64,000 bases of DNA. Source: Streptomyces spiroverticillatus (GTDB taxonomy: Bacteria > Actinomycetota > Actinomycetes > Streptomycetales > Streptomycetaceae). The notes beneath the pieces were generated by a model that made no database searches, was not told where the DNA came from, and worked only from the letters and a program-made list of their open reading frames with translations. A program made the translations under genes and the position numbers. The stretch spans positions 215,271-279,270 of the forward strand of contig BMUX01000012.1 of NCBI GenBank assembly GCA_014650415.1. Direction: 5' to 3'. The first letter of the stretch is position 1; the number at the start of each line of letters is the position of its first letter. This document shows positions 51,663-60,864 of the stretch, piece by piece.

Positions 51663-52229
51663 TCACCCGGACAGCGACCGTCCGCCCTCCGCCTCCCAGG
51701 CCGCCCGCCGCGCCTCCTCGTCGCCGAAGTCCGGGCCGAAGTGTGGGCCGAGGTCCGGGCCGAGGTCCGGCGCCTCGGCGACGAGGGTGCTCGCCGTGAC
51801 CCTGCGCGCGGGGTCGGACGCGGCGGCCATCAGCCACGCGGCGGTACGGGCCGGGGTCTGCGGCGGAACCACCAGCAGGTCCCAGCGGCCCACCGTGCGG
51901 GACAGCAGAAGCAGCTTGTGCGGATCCTGCTCGGCCAGGAACCAGCCGACCTTCACCACATGCCCCGCCACCGGCACCTTGCGCGGGACCACCGGCCAGT
52001 GCGTCGGATTGACCGTGACCCGGGTGATCAGTCCCCACAGCGGATCCAACTCCGCTATCAGCAGCGGAAGTTCGAAGGCCAGATCACGGGAGTACGGCCA
52101 CCACGCGCCGTCGAGCAGGGCGGGCGCGGAACCCGGCGGAGCCAACGCCAGCCGCAGCGGGCCGGTGGCACGCGCTGCCGGAGGCGCGGGGGAGGAAGCG
52201 GAAGAGGGGGAGGAAACGGTCGCGGTCAT
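51663..52229 (-). CDS. DUF5994-like protein
   Basis: A protein of 188 residues. After a Ser/Ala/Pro tail of 35 residues comes LDGAWWPYSRDLAFELPLLI, then VTVNPTHWPVVPRK and a DLLVVPPQTPARTAAWLM block, the pattern I associate with the actinobacterial DUF5994 family of unknown function. No catalytic motif or signal peptide. ATG 52229 chosen; convergent with the acyl-CoA dehydrogenase, 13 bp apart. Confidence 0.75.
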   Translation of the reverse strand: MTATVSSPSSASSPAPPAARATGPLRLALAPPGSAPALLDGAWWPYSRDLAFELPLLIAELDPLWGLITRVTVNPTHWPVVPRKVPVAGHVVKVGWFLAEQDPHKLLLLSRTVGRWDLLVVPPQTPARTAAWLMAAASDPARRVTASTLVAEAPDLGPDLGPHFGPDFGDEEARRAAWEAEGGRSLSG

Positions 52230-52367
52230 GGCGCGGGCCTCGCTCCGGCCGGTACGACCCGGCACGGTGTTGTGGATCGCCGGGAACGGCACCGGCAGTG
52301 GAGGCCGGTGCCCGAAGTGCCCTCGGTACCCCCAACCGTACTCCCGAGGGCTCCCCGACGTACCCGC

Positions 52368-53330
52368 TCAGCGCGCGCACAACTCCGTGAAGCGAGCGGT
52401 GTCGATGTTGCCGCCGGACACGATCACGCCCACCCGCTCCGGCAGGTCCGTCACCTGCCCCGCGAGCAGCGCGGCCAGCCCCGTCGCCCCGCTCGGCTCG
52501 ACCACGATCTTCAGCCGCTCGAAGGCGAAGCGCATCGCCTCCCGAATCTGATCATCCGTCACCAGAACCACCTCGTCGACCAGTTGACGGTTGATCTCGA
52601 AGGTCAGCTCGCCGGGGCTCTGGATCGCCTGCCCGTCGGCGATGGTGCGCGGCACCGGCACGGTGATCCGCCGGCCCGCCGCCAGCGACTGCCTGGTGTC
52701 GTCCCCGGCCTCCGGCTCCACCCCGACCACCCGGGTGTTCCCGTGCAGCCCCTTGACCACCGTGGAACTCCCGGCGATCAGCCCACCGCCGCCCACGGGG
52801 GCAAGGAGCGCACCCAACTCGCCGGTCTCCTCGACCAGTTCCAGCGCGGCCGTGCCCTGCCCGGCGATGACGTGCGGATGGTCGTACGGCGGAATGAGCG
52901 TCAGTCCGCGCTCGGCCGCCAGAGTGCTGCCGAGCACGATCCGGTCGCCCTCGTACCGGTCGTACGTGACGATCTCCGCCTCGTACCCGAGAGTCGCCTC
53001 CACCTTCGACCGGGGCGCGTCCTCGGGCATGAGGATCACCGCGCTCGTGCCCAGCTCGCGTGCCGCCAGCGCGACGGCCTGCGCGTGGTTGCCGGAGGAG
53101 AAGGCGGCCACCCCCTTCGCCAACTGCTCCGGCGAGAGCCGGGAGACGGCGTTGTACGCGCCGCGGATCTTGAACGCGCCGATCCGCTGGAAGTTCTCGC
53201 ACTTCAGATGCACCTGCGCGCCGACGCGCTCGTCCAGCGTGCGCGAGCGCAGCACCGGGGTGCGGTGCACGACGCCCTTCAGCCGGGCGGCGGCGTCGCG
53301 TACGTCGTCCAGTGTCACGGGAAGAGTCAT
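52368..53330 (-). CDS. Threonine/serine dehydratase (PLP, short form)
   Basis: A protein of 320 residues of the beta-family PLP enzymes. FQRIGAFKIRGAYNAVSRL holds the PLP-binding Lys near residue 54, SSGNHAQAVA binds the PLP ring and PVGGGGLIAG the phosphate. It deaminates threonine to 2-oxobutanoate (or serine to pyruvate). There is no C-terminal ACT/regulatory domain, so it is a catabolic-type, isoleucine-insensitive enzyme. ATG 53330 (MTLPVTLDDV) follows CGAAGGACCCCC. Confidence 0.92.
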   Translation of the reverse strand: MTLPVTLDDVRDAAARLKGVVHRTPVLRSRTLDERVGAQVHLKCENFQRIGAFKIRGAYNAVSRLSPEQLAKGVAAFSSGNHAQAVALAARELGTSAVILMPEDAPRSKVEATLGYEAEIVTYDRYEGDRIVLGSTLAAERGLTLIPPYDHPHVIAGQGTAALELVEETGELGALLAPVGGGGLIAGSSTVVKGLHGNTRVVGVEPEAGDDTRQSLAAGRRITVPVPRTIADGQAIQSPGELTFEINRQLVDEVVLVTDDQIREAMRFAFERLKIVVEPSGATGLAALLAGQVTDLPERVGVIVSGGNIDTARFTELCAR

Positions 53331-53559
53331 GGGGGTCCTTCGCTCGGATGCTTGGGGCGGTTCGTGGGTCTTCCTGTACGTCCATGCTGGGGCCGTGCTG
53401 TACGTCCGTGTGCTTCGAGCCGTACAACGTCCGCGCCCGCCTCCGGGGTTCCCGGGAATAGTGGGGCGCGAGTGACGGAAGGGGCCGCTATGCTCCACTC
53501 CGCATGTGAATCCTCGGGCACATCCGCTCGACACTTTGCGCACATCCTGGGGGGATGAG

Positions 53560-54795
53560 TTGCGTTCCACCTCCGCGCGCCTGGCGCGCAGCACGGCCGT
53601 CGCCGTCGCCGCCTCACTGGCGGCCCTGACGCTGTCCGCCCCGTCCGCCTCCGCCGCGACCGGCGAACGCCGTTGCCCGGCGGGCAAGTTCTGCCTCTTC
53701 CAGTACCAGGACTTCAAGGGCGAGATGAAGATCGTCACGTCCAGCATGCCCACAATGGGCAAGTGGGACAATTCCACGTCCTCACTGGTCAACAACAGCG
53801 CGTACTGGGTCCAGGTCAACACCAACCCCGAGACGGCCCTGCCGGGGGAGCGGTGGATCATCGCCCCGCACCACGGGGCCGACAACTTCGGCGGACCGAA
53901 GTTCCGCAAGCTGTGGGACAACACCATCAGCTCGCTGCGCATGGCCACCACCGAGTACGAGACCGTGCACCGCGTCCCGTGGATGGACTGGTCCCGCTCC
54001 GCCTCCGACGACCGTCCCCAGGGGCTCCCGGCCGTGGCCCAGTTCGGCGACCTGAACAACGACCGCCGCCCGGACCTGCTGGAGCGTGCCGACGACGGCC
54101 GTCTGTGGTTCCTGTCCGGCATCACGGGCGCGGACGGCGGGACGAGGGGCAGGCTGGTCGGCGGCGGCTGGAACAGCATGACCCAGCTGTCCCGGCACGG
54201 CGACCACAACTCCGACGGCAAGGAGGACCTGTACGCCCGTGACACCGCAGGCACGCTCTGGTTCTACCCGGGCAGGGGCGACGGCGCCTTCGGCAACCGT
54301 ACGAAGGTCGGCGGCGGCTGGAACTCCATGCGCGAGATCAGCGCGGCCGGCGACCTCACCGGTGACGGCCGCCGCGACCTCCTCGCCCGCGACACCGCCG
54401 GAACCCTCTGGGCGTACCCCGGCAACGGCAAGGGCACCTTCGCCGCCCGCACGAAGGTCGGCGGCGGCTGGAACACCATGAACCGGCTCGTGTCCCCCGG
54501 CGACCTCACCGGCGACGGCAAGGCCGACCTGCTGGCCCGCGACGGCAGCGAGACGCTGTGGCTGTACCCGGGCAACGGCAGGGGCGCCTTCGCCGCCCGC
54601 AAGAAGATGCCCGGCAAGTGGCCCGCTGACGAGCACGTCATCGCCGCCGGTGACATCAACGGCGACGGTCGCTCCGACCTCCTGCACACCGTCTTCTCCT
54701 CGCTGTACGTCCAGCACGGCAACGGGAGCGGCGGCCTCGGCGGCGCACAGTACGACACCCTGTGGGACGAAGGGGACCGGGTGCGCGCCTTCTGA
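53560..54795 (+). CDS. Secreted peptidase-inhibitor I36-like protein with FG-GAP repeats
   Basis: A protein of 411 residues. TTG 53560 is preceded by GGGGGGATGAG and gives a clean signal peptide (LRSTSARLARSTAVAVAAS start, cleavage after SASA); GTG 53506 would add 18 residues but has no ribosome-binding site. The N-terminal part (CPAGKFCLFQYQDFKGEMK, DNSTSSLVNNSAYWV) resembles the I36 peptidase-inhibitor/beta-gamma crystallin-like fold. Then about five repeats built on DLTGDGRRDLLARD and GTLWAYPGNGKG form an FG-GAP/VCBS-type propeller. Exported, probably binding a protein or sugar outside the cell. Confidence 0.82.
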   Translation: MRSTSARLARSTAVAVAASLAALTLSAPSASAATGERRCPAGKFCLFQYQDFKGEMKIVTSSMPTMGKWDNSTSSLVNNSAYWVQVNTNPETALPGERWIIAPHHGADNFGGPKFRKLWDNTISSLRMATTEYETVHRVPWMDWSRSASDDRPQGLPAVAQFGDLNNDRRPDLLERADDGRLWFLSGITGADGGTRGRLVGGGWNSMTQLSRHGDHNSDGKEDLYARDTAGTLWFYPGRGDGAFGNRTKVGGGWNSMREISAAGDLTGDGRRDLLARDTAGTLWAYPGNGKGTFAARTKVGGGWNTMNRLVSPGDLTGDGKADLLARDGSETLWLYPGNGRGAFAARKKMPGKWPADEHVIAAGDINGDGRSDLLHTVFSSLYVQHGNGSGGLGGAQYDTLWDEGDRVRAF

Positions 54796-54895
54796 TCCCC
54801 TCCCTTCCCCGCGCGCCGGACGCTTCACCGTCGGCGGGCGGGGGAAGGGATGGCCTCGTTCGCGGAAGCACCGCCCGAACCGCACGAGGCCAGGG

Positions 54896-55723
54896 ATGCA
54901 CATGGAAGACAATGTCCAACGGCCCGCGGCATGGCACCCGGCCACCCTCCGTCAGGCCGACTGGCTGATCCGACTGCCCACCGGCTGGAGCCCTGCGGAC
55001 ACCTCCGGCCCTTCCATCGTCGGACGCCTGCTGACCGCCCTGCGGGACGGCCCGGGATTCGCCGTTCTGCGCGGCCTGCACCTGGACGGGCTCGACGACC
55101 GGGCCTGCGCCGGACTGGGCCAGGAGATCATCGCCCTGGCAGGCACCCCGCGCCCGCACGAATCCGCCGCTCCCGGGGACCACCTCTTGGCGCGCGCCGA
55201 TCACACCCAAGGGCCCGAGGAGGCGGCGCTCGCCCCGCACACCGACCGCGCCGGACCACCGGGCCCGCCGCACCTGCTCGCCCTCCTGTGCGTCCGGCCC
55301 GCACCCGTCGGCGGCGACTCACTGCTGGCGAGCGGAGCCACCGTCCACGACCGGCTGGCAACGGTCCACCCCGGCCAACTGCCCGCCCTGTACGGCGACT
55401 TCCGCTTCGGCACGGAACCCGGCCTCGCCCGCACCGGCCCCGTCTTCGCCCGTACGGGCGACCGGCTGACCGTGCACTACAACCGGCACCAGATCGAACG
55501 CGGCCACCACGCGGCCGGCGACCCGCTGAGCGCGGCACGGACCCGCGCCCTCGACGCCTTCGACGACGTACTCGCCGACCCGGACCTCTTTCTGCGCGTG
55601 CCGCTGCGCCGGGGCGACCTGCTGCTGCTCGACAACACCGCCGTGCTGCACGGCCGTACCGCCTTCACCGACCACCCCGACCCGCGCCGCCGACGCTGCC
55701 TGACCCGGTCCTGGGCGGACTGA
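54896..55723 (+). CDS. TauD/TfdA-family Fe(II)/2-oxoglutarate oxygenase
   Basis: A protein of 275 residues. Metal ligands can be read as HTDR near residue 118 (HxD) and a distal LHGRTAF His near 248, with a final RRRCLTRSW Arg that would bind 2-oxoglutarate. A GFAVLRGLHLDGL block near 45 is typical. Members hydroxylate amino acids or small acids, including building blocks of natural products. ATG 54896 has GAGG six bases upstream; ATG 54902 is an alternative. No biosynthetic partner is adjacent, so the substrate is unknown. Confidence 0.85.
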   Translation: MHMEDNVQRPAAWHPATLRQADWLIRLPTGWSPADTSGPSIVGRLLTALRDGPGFAVLRGLHLDGLDDRACAGLGQEIIALAGTPRPHESAAPGDHLLARADHTQGPEEAALAPHTDRAGPPGPPHLLALLCVRPAPVGGDSLLASGATVHDRLATVHPGQLPALYGDFRFGTEPGLARTGPVFARTGDRLTVHYNRHQIERGHHAAGDPLSAARTRALDAFDDVLADPDLFLRVPLRRGDLLLLDNTAVLHGRTAFTDHPDPRRRRCLTRSWAD

Positions 55724-56080
55724 ACCGCCCGCATTAGGGGATCCGGCCCGGCTGCACCACCGGGCCTTGCCGAGAGCCTGGCCGATTCGTGCCGCGTTCT
55801 TGCCTCGCGGGCGTGAACTCCCTTGCGCCGCAAGCCCGTTGACCATGCGTACTCGGCCGAATCCCGCTGGTGGCGGGGCAAACATCCAGCGGGCCCGATC
55901 ATCGTATCGAGTTAATGTCACCGGCTTCTGCGGGCCGGAAGGGCGAACCGGTGGTTACTGTTCCACGGTGTCTGGGCCGATTCCCCGGCTTTTGCCCCTG
56001 CTTACCCCTCTTTGCCCGGCGGGCGGACGTATCCAGCCGCCGTCCTCCCCGCCGAGTCGAGCCCAAGGAGAGCCCGCCCG
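55724..56080. promoter_or_regulatory. 357-bp control region upstream of the 2-MIB operon
   Basis: Contains a likely terminator for the upstream gene (7-bp stem GGCCCGG, 55745-55766) and two inverted repeats that could be operators: CTTGCG-C-CGCAAG at 55822-55834, and CCCGCTGG with its complement at 55863-55893. A TTGACC at 55839-55844 could be a -35 box but has no good -10 partner. No reading frame here looks real. Confidence 0.45.
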
Positions 56081-57490
56081 ATGAGCGTAGAAACGAGCCC
56101 CGAACCACAGGTGGGGACCCCGCAGCAGGCCCTGAGCACGGCGGCCGCCCGCAACCTCGCCACCACGACCAAGTCCGCCCCGCAGATGCAGGAGATCACC
56201 TCCCGCTGGCTGCTGCGGATGCTCCCCTGGGTGGAGACCAAGGGCGGGGCCTACCGGGTCAACCGCCGCCTGACGTACACCGTCGGCGACGGACGCGTCG
56301 ACTTCGTGCAGGACGGCGCCGACGTCCGCGTCATCCCCCGCGAGCTCGGCGAACTCGCCCTGCTGCGCGGCTTCGACGACGTGGACGTGCTCACCGCACT
56401 CGCCGACCGCTGCGAACAGCGCGACTTCCGCGCGGGCGAGACCCTCGTGGAGCGCGGCGCGCCCGCCGACCGGCTGCACCTCATCGCCCACGGCCGCGTC
56501 AGCCAGAAGGCCGTCGGCAAGTACGGCGACGAGCAGGAACTGGCCGTGCTCGCCGACGGCGACCGCTTCGGCGACCAGGCCCTCCTGGACGGCGAGTCCC
56601 ACTGGAAGTTCACCGCCACCGCCGAGACGTCGGGCACCCTGCTGACCCTCAGCCGCGACGACTTCGAGTCCGTACGCGCCTCCGCGCCCGCCCTGCACGA
56701 CCACATCGAGAAGTTCCGGTCGCTGCCGCAGCAGCGGCAGAACCACAAGGGTGAGGCCGAGATCGCCATGTCCGCCGGACACGTCGGCGAGCACGCGCTG
56801 CCCGGTGCGTTCGTCGACTACGAGGCCAGGCCCCGCGAGTACGAACTCTCCGTCGCCCAGACCATCCTGCGCGTCCACTCCCGCGTCGCCGACCTCTACA
56901 ACGGCCCCTTCAACCAGACCGCCGAGCAACTGCGGCTGACCGTAGAGGCATTGAGGGAGCGTCAGGAGTACGAGCTGATCAACAACCGGGAGTTCGGGCT
57001 CCTGCACAACGCGGACTTCAAGCAGCGCATCCAGCCCCGCAGCGGCCCGCCCACCCCGGACGACCTCGACGAACTGCTCACCCGGCGGCGCGGTTCGAAG
57101 TTCTACCTGGCCCACCCCAGGACCATCGCGGCGATCGGCCGCGAGTGGAGCGCCCACGGCCTCTACCCCGACCAGGTCGACCTCGGCGGAGAGCTGGTCC
57201 GGGCCTGGCGCGGCGTCCCGATCCTGCCCTGCGACAAGATCCCGATCACCGAGGACAACACCAGCTCCATCCTCATCATGCGCACCGGCGAGGACAACCA
57301 GGGCGTCATCGGCCTCCACCAGACCGGCCTGCCCGACGAGCACGAACCGGGTCTCTCCGTCCGCTTCATGGGCATCAGCGAGCAGGCGATCCTCTCCTAC
57401 CTGGTGACCACCTACTACTCGGCCGCGGTCCTCGTCCCGGACGCGCTCGGCGTGCTGGAGAACGTCCAGATCGGTCACTGGCGGTCCTGA
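56081..57490 (+). CDS. eshA: Family 2B encapsulin shell protein with cNMP-binding domain (EshA type)
   Basis: A protein of 469 residues. Residues about 95-210 are a cyclic-nucleotide-binding-like domain (RFGDQALLDGESHWKFTAT as cassette) inserted in an encapsulin (HK97-fold) shell protein, whose C-terminal half has NREFGLLHNADFKQRIQP, SKFYLAHPRTIAAIGREWS and TYYSAAVLVPDALGVLENVQ. Family 2B encapsulins are known to package 2-MIB synthase in Streptomyces, and that gene is next. The older name EshA is used for Streptomyces proteins of this kind. AAGGAG lies ten bases before ATG 56081. Ligand of the cNMP domain is not known. Confidence 0.9.
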   Translation: MSVETSPEPQVGTPQQALSTAAARNLATTTKSAPQMQEITSRWLLRMLPWVETKGGAYRVNRRLTYTVGDGRVDFVQDGADVRVIPRELGELALLRGFDDVDVLTALADRCEQRDFRAGETLVERGAPADRLHLIAHGRVSQKAVGKYGDEQELAVLADGDRFGDQALLDGESHWKFTATAETSGTLLTLSRDDFESVRASAPALHDHIEKFRSLPQQRQNHKGEAEIAMSAGHVGEHALPGAFVDYEARPREYELSVAQTILRVHSRVADLYNGPFNQTAEQLRLTVEALRERQEYELINNREFGLLHNADFKQRIQPRSGPPTPDDLDELLTRRRGSKFYLAHPRTIAAIGREWSAHGLYPDQVDLGGELVRAWRGVPILPCDKIPITEDNTSSILIMRTGEDNQGVIGLHQTGLPDEHEPGLSVRFMGISEQAILSYLVTTYYSAAVLVPDALGVLENVQIGHWRS

Positions 57491-57546
57491 GCGGGGGCCC
57501 GACCCGTCGTTCCGTCCAGCCCGCCCACCCGAGAAGGAGCCCCCGG

Positions 57547-58812
57547 ATGTCCGCCCCCGACCCGACCCCCGCCGTGTCGAGCCTGCCCGAGGCCGCCGCA
57601 CGCTTCGGGGCGCAGGTCCTCGCCGAAGCGGCGGCCCGCGCCCTCGACCTCGCGACCGCCACCGGCGGCGCCCCCCTCGCAGCGACCCTGCCGGCCCCCG
57701 CGCCTCCGGCCGCCGAGCCCCCGCCCTCGTTCCTCCCGACCGGCCCCAGCGGCCTCGGCACCTCCAGCCTGCGCCTGCTCGCCGCCACCGCTCCCGCGCC
57801 CGAACCCTCTCCGGCACCGCCGTCGGAGCCCGCTGGCCGGCCCATCCCCGGGCTCTACTTCCACCCCGTGCCCGAGCCCGACCCCGTGCGCGTGGAAGAA
57901 GTCAGCCGACGGATCAAGTCCTGGGCGATGGACGAGATCGACCTCTACCCCGACGACTGGGAGGAGGAGTTCGACGGTTTCTCCGTCGCCGGGTACATGG
58001 TCGGCTGCCACCCGGACGCCCCCACGATCGACCACCTGATGCTCGCGACCCGCCTGATGGTCGCCGAGAACGCGGTCGACGACTGCTACTGCGAGGACCA
58101 CGGCGGCTCGCCCGTCGGCCTCGGCGAACGGCTGCTCCTCGCCCACACCGCACTCGACCCCCTGCACACCACCAAGGAGTACGAACCCGATTGGGCGCAG
58201 TCCCTCCACGCGGACGCCCCCCGCCGCGCGTACCGCTCCGCCATGGAGTATTTCGTCCGGGAGGCCACCGCCTCCCAGGCGGACCGGCTCCGCCACGACA
58301 TGGCCCGCCTCCACATGGGCTACCTCGCCGAAGCCGCCTGGGCCCTGGAGGAGCGCGTGCCCGAGGTGTGGGAGTACCTGGCGATGCGCCAGTTCAACAA
58401 CTTCCGCCCCTGCCCCACCATCACCGACAGCGTCGGCGGTTACGAACTCCCCGCCGACCTGCACGCCCAGCCCGCCATGCAGCGCGTCATCGCGCTCGCG
58501 GGCAACGCGACCACCATCGTCAACGACCTCTACTCGTACATGAAGGAACTCGACGCCCCCGGCGTCCACCTGAACCTGCCGGTGGTGCTCGCCGCACGGG
58601 AAGACCTCTCCGAACGCGACGCCTACCTCAAGGCGATCGAGGTCCACAACGACCTCATGCACACCTTCGAGGCCGAGGCCGCCGCCCTGGCCGCCGCCTG
58701 TCCCGTGCCGAGCGTGCAGCGCTTCCTGCGCGGCGTCGCCGCCTGGGTCGACGGCAACCACCGCTGGCACTGCACCAACACCTACCGCTACACCCTGCCC
58801 GACTTCTGGTGA
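57547..58812 (+). CDS. 2-Methylisoborneol synthase (terpene cyclase)
   Basis: A protein of 421 residues that cyclises 2-methylgeranyl diphosphate to the earthy-smelling 2-methylisoborneol. The Asp-rich Mg-binding motif DDCYCED is at 178-184 and the NSE motif NDLYSYMKE at 326-334. The N-terminal 95 residues are Pro/Ala-rich and disordered; in related enzymes this tail directs loading into the encapsulin shell. A GGAG lies a few bases before ATG 57547. It forms an operon with the encapsulin upstream and the methyltransferase downstream. Confidence 0.95.
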   Translation: MSAPDPTPAVSSLPEAAARFGAQVLAEAAARALDLATATGGAPLAATLPAPAPPAAEPPPSFLPTGPSGLGTSSLRLLAATAPAPEPSPAPPSEPAGRPIPGLYFHPVPEPDPVRVEEVSRRIKSWAMDEIDLYPDDWEEEFDGFSVAGYMVGCHPDAPTIDHLMLATRLMVAENAVDDCYCEDHGGSPVGLGERLLLAHTALDPLHTTKEYEPDWAQSLHADAPRRAYRSAMEYFVREATASQADRLRHDMARLHMGYLAEAAWALEERVPEVWEYLAMRQFNNFRPCPTITDSVGGYELPADLHAQPAMQRVIALAGNATTIVNDLYSYMKELDAPGVHLNLPVVLAAREDLSERDAYLKAIEVHNDLMHTFEAEAAALAAACPVPSVQRFLRGVAAWVDGNHRWHCTNTYRYTLPDFW

Positions 58813-58865
58813 CGGGCTCAGACCCCGAAACAACCCTCCACGCACCGAGCAGAACGGATTCCTCT

Positions 58866-59729
58866 GTGACCACCACCACCTCCGCCTTCGTCCCCACCCC
58901 CTCCACCCCCTACCAGGGCGACATCGCCCGCTACTGGGACGGCGAGGCCCGGCCCGTCAACCTCCGCCTCGGCGATGTCGACGGCCTGTACCACCACCAC
59001 TACGGCATCGGCGAGATCGACCACGCAGCGCTGGGCGACCCCCAGGACAGCGAGGCCGAGAAGAAGCTGATCGCCGAACTGCACCGCCTGGAATCCGCCC
59101 AGTCCGAACTGCTCCTGGACCACCTCGGCGACATCGCCCGCACCGACACCCTCGTCGACGCCGGCTGCGGCCGCGGCGGCACCAGCGTCATGGCCCACCA
59201 GCGCTTCGGCTGCACCGTCGAGGGCGTCACCCTCTCCGCCAAGCAGGCCGACTTCGGCAACCAGCGCGCCCAGGAACTGGGCATCGACGACCACGTCCGC
59301 GCCCGCGTCTGCAACATGCTCCACATGCCCTTCGAGACCGGCCAGGCCCAGGGCTCGTGGAACAACGAGTCCAGCATGTACGTCGACCTGCACGACCTCT
59401 TCGCCGAGCACTCCCGCGTGCTCGCGGTCGGCGGCCGCTACGTCACCATCACCGGCTGCTGGAACCCGCGTTACGGCCAGCCCTCCAAGTGGGTCTCGCA
59501 GATCAACGCCCACTTCGAGTGCAACATCCACTCCCGCCGCGAGTACCTGCGCGCCATGGCTGACAACCGCCTCGTCCCGCAGGCCGTCATCGACCTCACC
59601 CCCGACACGCTGCCCTACTGGAAGCTGCGGGCCACGTCGTCGCTGGTCACGGGCATCGAGGAAGCGTTCATCAACTCGTACGAGGACGGCTCCTTCCAGT
59701 ACGTCCTGATCGCCGCCGACCGCGTCTGA
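58866..59729 (+). CDS. Geranyl diphosphate 2-C-methyltransferase
   Basis: A protein of 287 residues that adds a methyl group from SAM to C2 of geranyl diphosphate, giving the substrate of 2-MIB synthase. The SAM motif LVDAGCGRGGTSVM is near residue 97; CTVEGVTLSAKQADFGN and NNESSMYVDLHDLF are characteristic of the cyclopropane-synthase-like/GPPMT group. GTG 58866 has no strong Shine-Dalgarno. The three-gene order shell, cyclase, methyltransferase matches known 2-MIB loci. Confidence 0.95.
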   Translation: MTTTTSAFVPTPSTPYQGDIARYWDGEARPVNLRLGDVDGLYHHHYGIGEIDHAALGDPQDSEAEKKLIAELHRLESAQSELLLDHLGDIARTDTLVDAGCGRGGTSVMAHQRFGCTVEGVTLSAKQADFGNQRAQELGIDDHVRARVCNMLHMPFETGQAQGSWNNESSMYVDLHDLFAEHSRVLAVGGRYVTITGCWNPRYGQPSKWVSQINAHFECNIHSRREYLRAMADNRLVPQAVIDLTPDTLPYWKLRATSSLVTGIEEAFINSYEDGSFQYVLIAADRV

Positions 59730-59759
59730 CCGCACCCGGTCCGCTCTGATCCCACCCGG

Positions 59760-59785
59760 TCCCCGGGGCCCGCGCGCCCCGGGGA
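59760..59785. terminator. Bidirectional hairpin terminator after the 2-MIB operon
   Basis: A perfect 10-bp inverted repeat, TCCCCGGGGC with its complement, has a 6-base loop in the gap between the methyltransferase and the convergent GlxA-type gene. Confidence 0.75.
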
Positions 59786-60751
59786 TCACCGGCGCCGGAA
59801 CGCCGCCCGGTACTCGCCCGGCCGCCGGCCCGTGTGCCGGGCGAAGACGGAGCTGAACGTCCCCGTGTCCCGGTAGCCGACGTCGGCGGCGACGCCCGCC
59901 ACGGTGCGGTCGGTGGTCTCCAGCAGGTGCCGGGCCCGCTGCACCCGCGCCGCCTGGAGGTACGCGAGCGGGGTGACCCCGGCCTCGTCGCCGAAGCGCC
60001 GCAGCAGGGTGCGCGTGCTGACGTGGAACTCCCGGGCCAGGGCGGGCAGGTCGTACCGGGCGTCGAGATGCTGGTCGAGCCACCGCTTGACGCCCAACGA
60101 GAACTCCCGGCCGGGCGTCGGCAGCAGCGCCGGGTCGACGTACGGGGCCTGCGTGGAGCGCGCGTCGTCCACCAGCGCGATGCGCGCCGTGCTCCGGGCG
60201 ACACCACTGCCGTGGTGCGTGCGGATGAGCTGGAGCGCGAAGTCGTACATCGCACTGAACCCGGCCGTCGTCGTCACACCCCGATCGGTCACCACCAGCC
60301 TCTGGGGAAACACCCGTACCTCCGGGAACCGGTGGGCGAGCCGGTCCGCGAACAGCCAGGACGTCGTCGCCTCCCGCCCGTCCAGCAACCCGGCCCCGGC
60401 GACCAGAAACGCACCCACACAGATCGACACGACCGCCGCCCCGGCCGCTGCCTGCGCCCGGATTACCGCCACTTCCGGCCCGAGGCGGGCGAGTGTCGCG
60501 TCGAGGTCGAGCGTCGGCGACAGTTCGAAACCCGGCACGACCAGCACATCCGCGGGCCGCACGGCCGACACGTCGAGGGCCGTGCCGCCGGACGCGCTCA
60601 CCTGGCGCCGCGGCGAGACGACCGACACCTCGAACGCCGGCTCCCGCCCGCCGCTGACATGACCGGCCATGGTCAACAGGTCCGGGACCCCGTACACCTC
60701 CGACGCGAAACACCCCGGATAGGCCAGCACACTCACCCGCAACGCACCCAT
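59786..60751 (-). CDS. GlxA-family AraC-type regulator (DJ-1/PfpI N-terminal domain)
   Basis: A protein of 321 residues. Residues 1-165 are a DJ-1/PfpI-like domain, with SICVGAFLVAGAGLL at the nucleophile-elbow position (a Cys is present), which may bind a ligand rather than cleave. The C-terminal 100 residues are an AraC double helix-turn-helix (LAREFHVSTRTLLRRFGDEA, then VAADVGYRDTGTFSSVF). ATG 60751 has AGGGGG five bases upstream; ATG 60778 is an alternative. Divergent from the dienelactone hydrolase-like gene, a plausible target. Confidence 0.9.
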   Translation of the reverse strand: MGALRVSVLAYPGCFASEVYGVPDLLTMAGHVSGGREPAFEVSVVSPRRQVSASGGTALDVSAVRPADVLVVPGFELSPTLDLDATLARLGPEVAVIRAQAAAGAAVVSICVGAFLVAGAGLLDGREATTSWLFADRLAHRFPEVRVFPQRLVVTDRGVTTTAGFSAMYDFALQLIRTHHGSGVARSTARIALVDDARSTQAPYVDPALLPTPGREFSLGVKRWLDQHLDARYDLPALAREFHVSTRTLLRRFGDEAGVTPLAYLQAARVQRARHLLETTDRTVAGVAADVGYRDTGTFSSVFARHTGRRPGEYRAAFRRR

Positions 60752-60864
60752 GCGGCCCCCTGCCGTCTCCGTGGTCATCGGTGGCGCTCGGTGGCGAGAT
60801 TACCGGGACCCATGGCGATACCGCCGCTTCCGTGCACCGCCCACCGGCACGCACCATCACCCCC

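Noticed and set aside
55870..56754. Forward frame overlapping the start of the encapsulin gene
   Set aside because: Arg/Pro-rich shadow; the encapsulin frame has clear family blocks and AAGGAG before its ATG.
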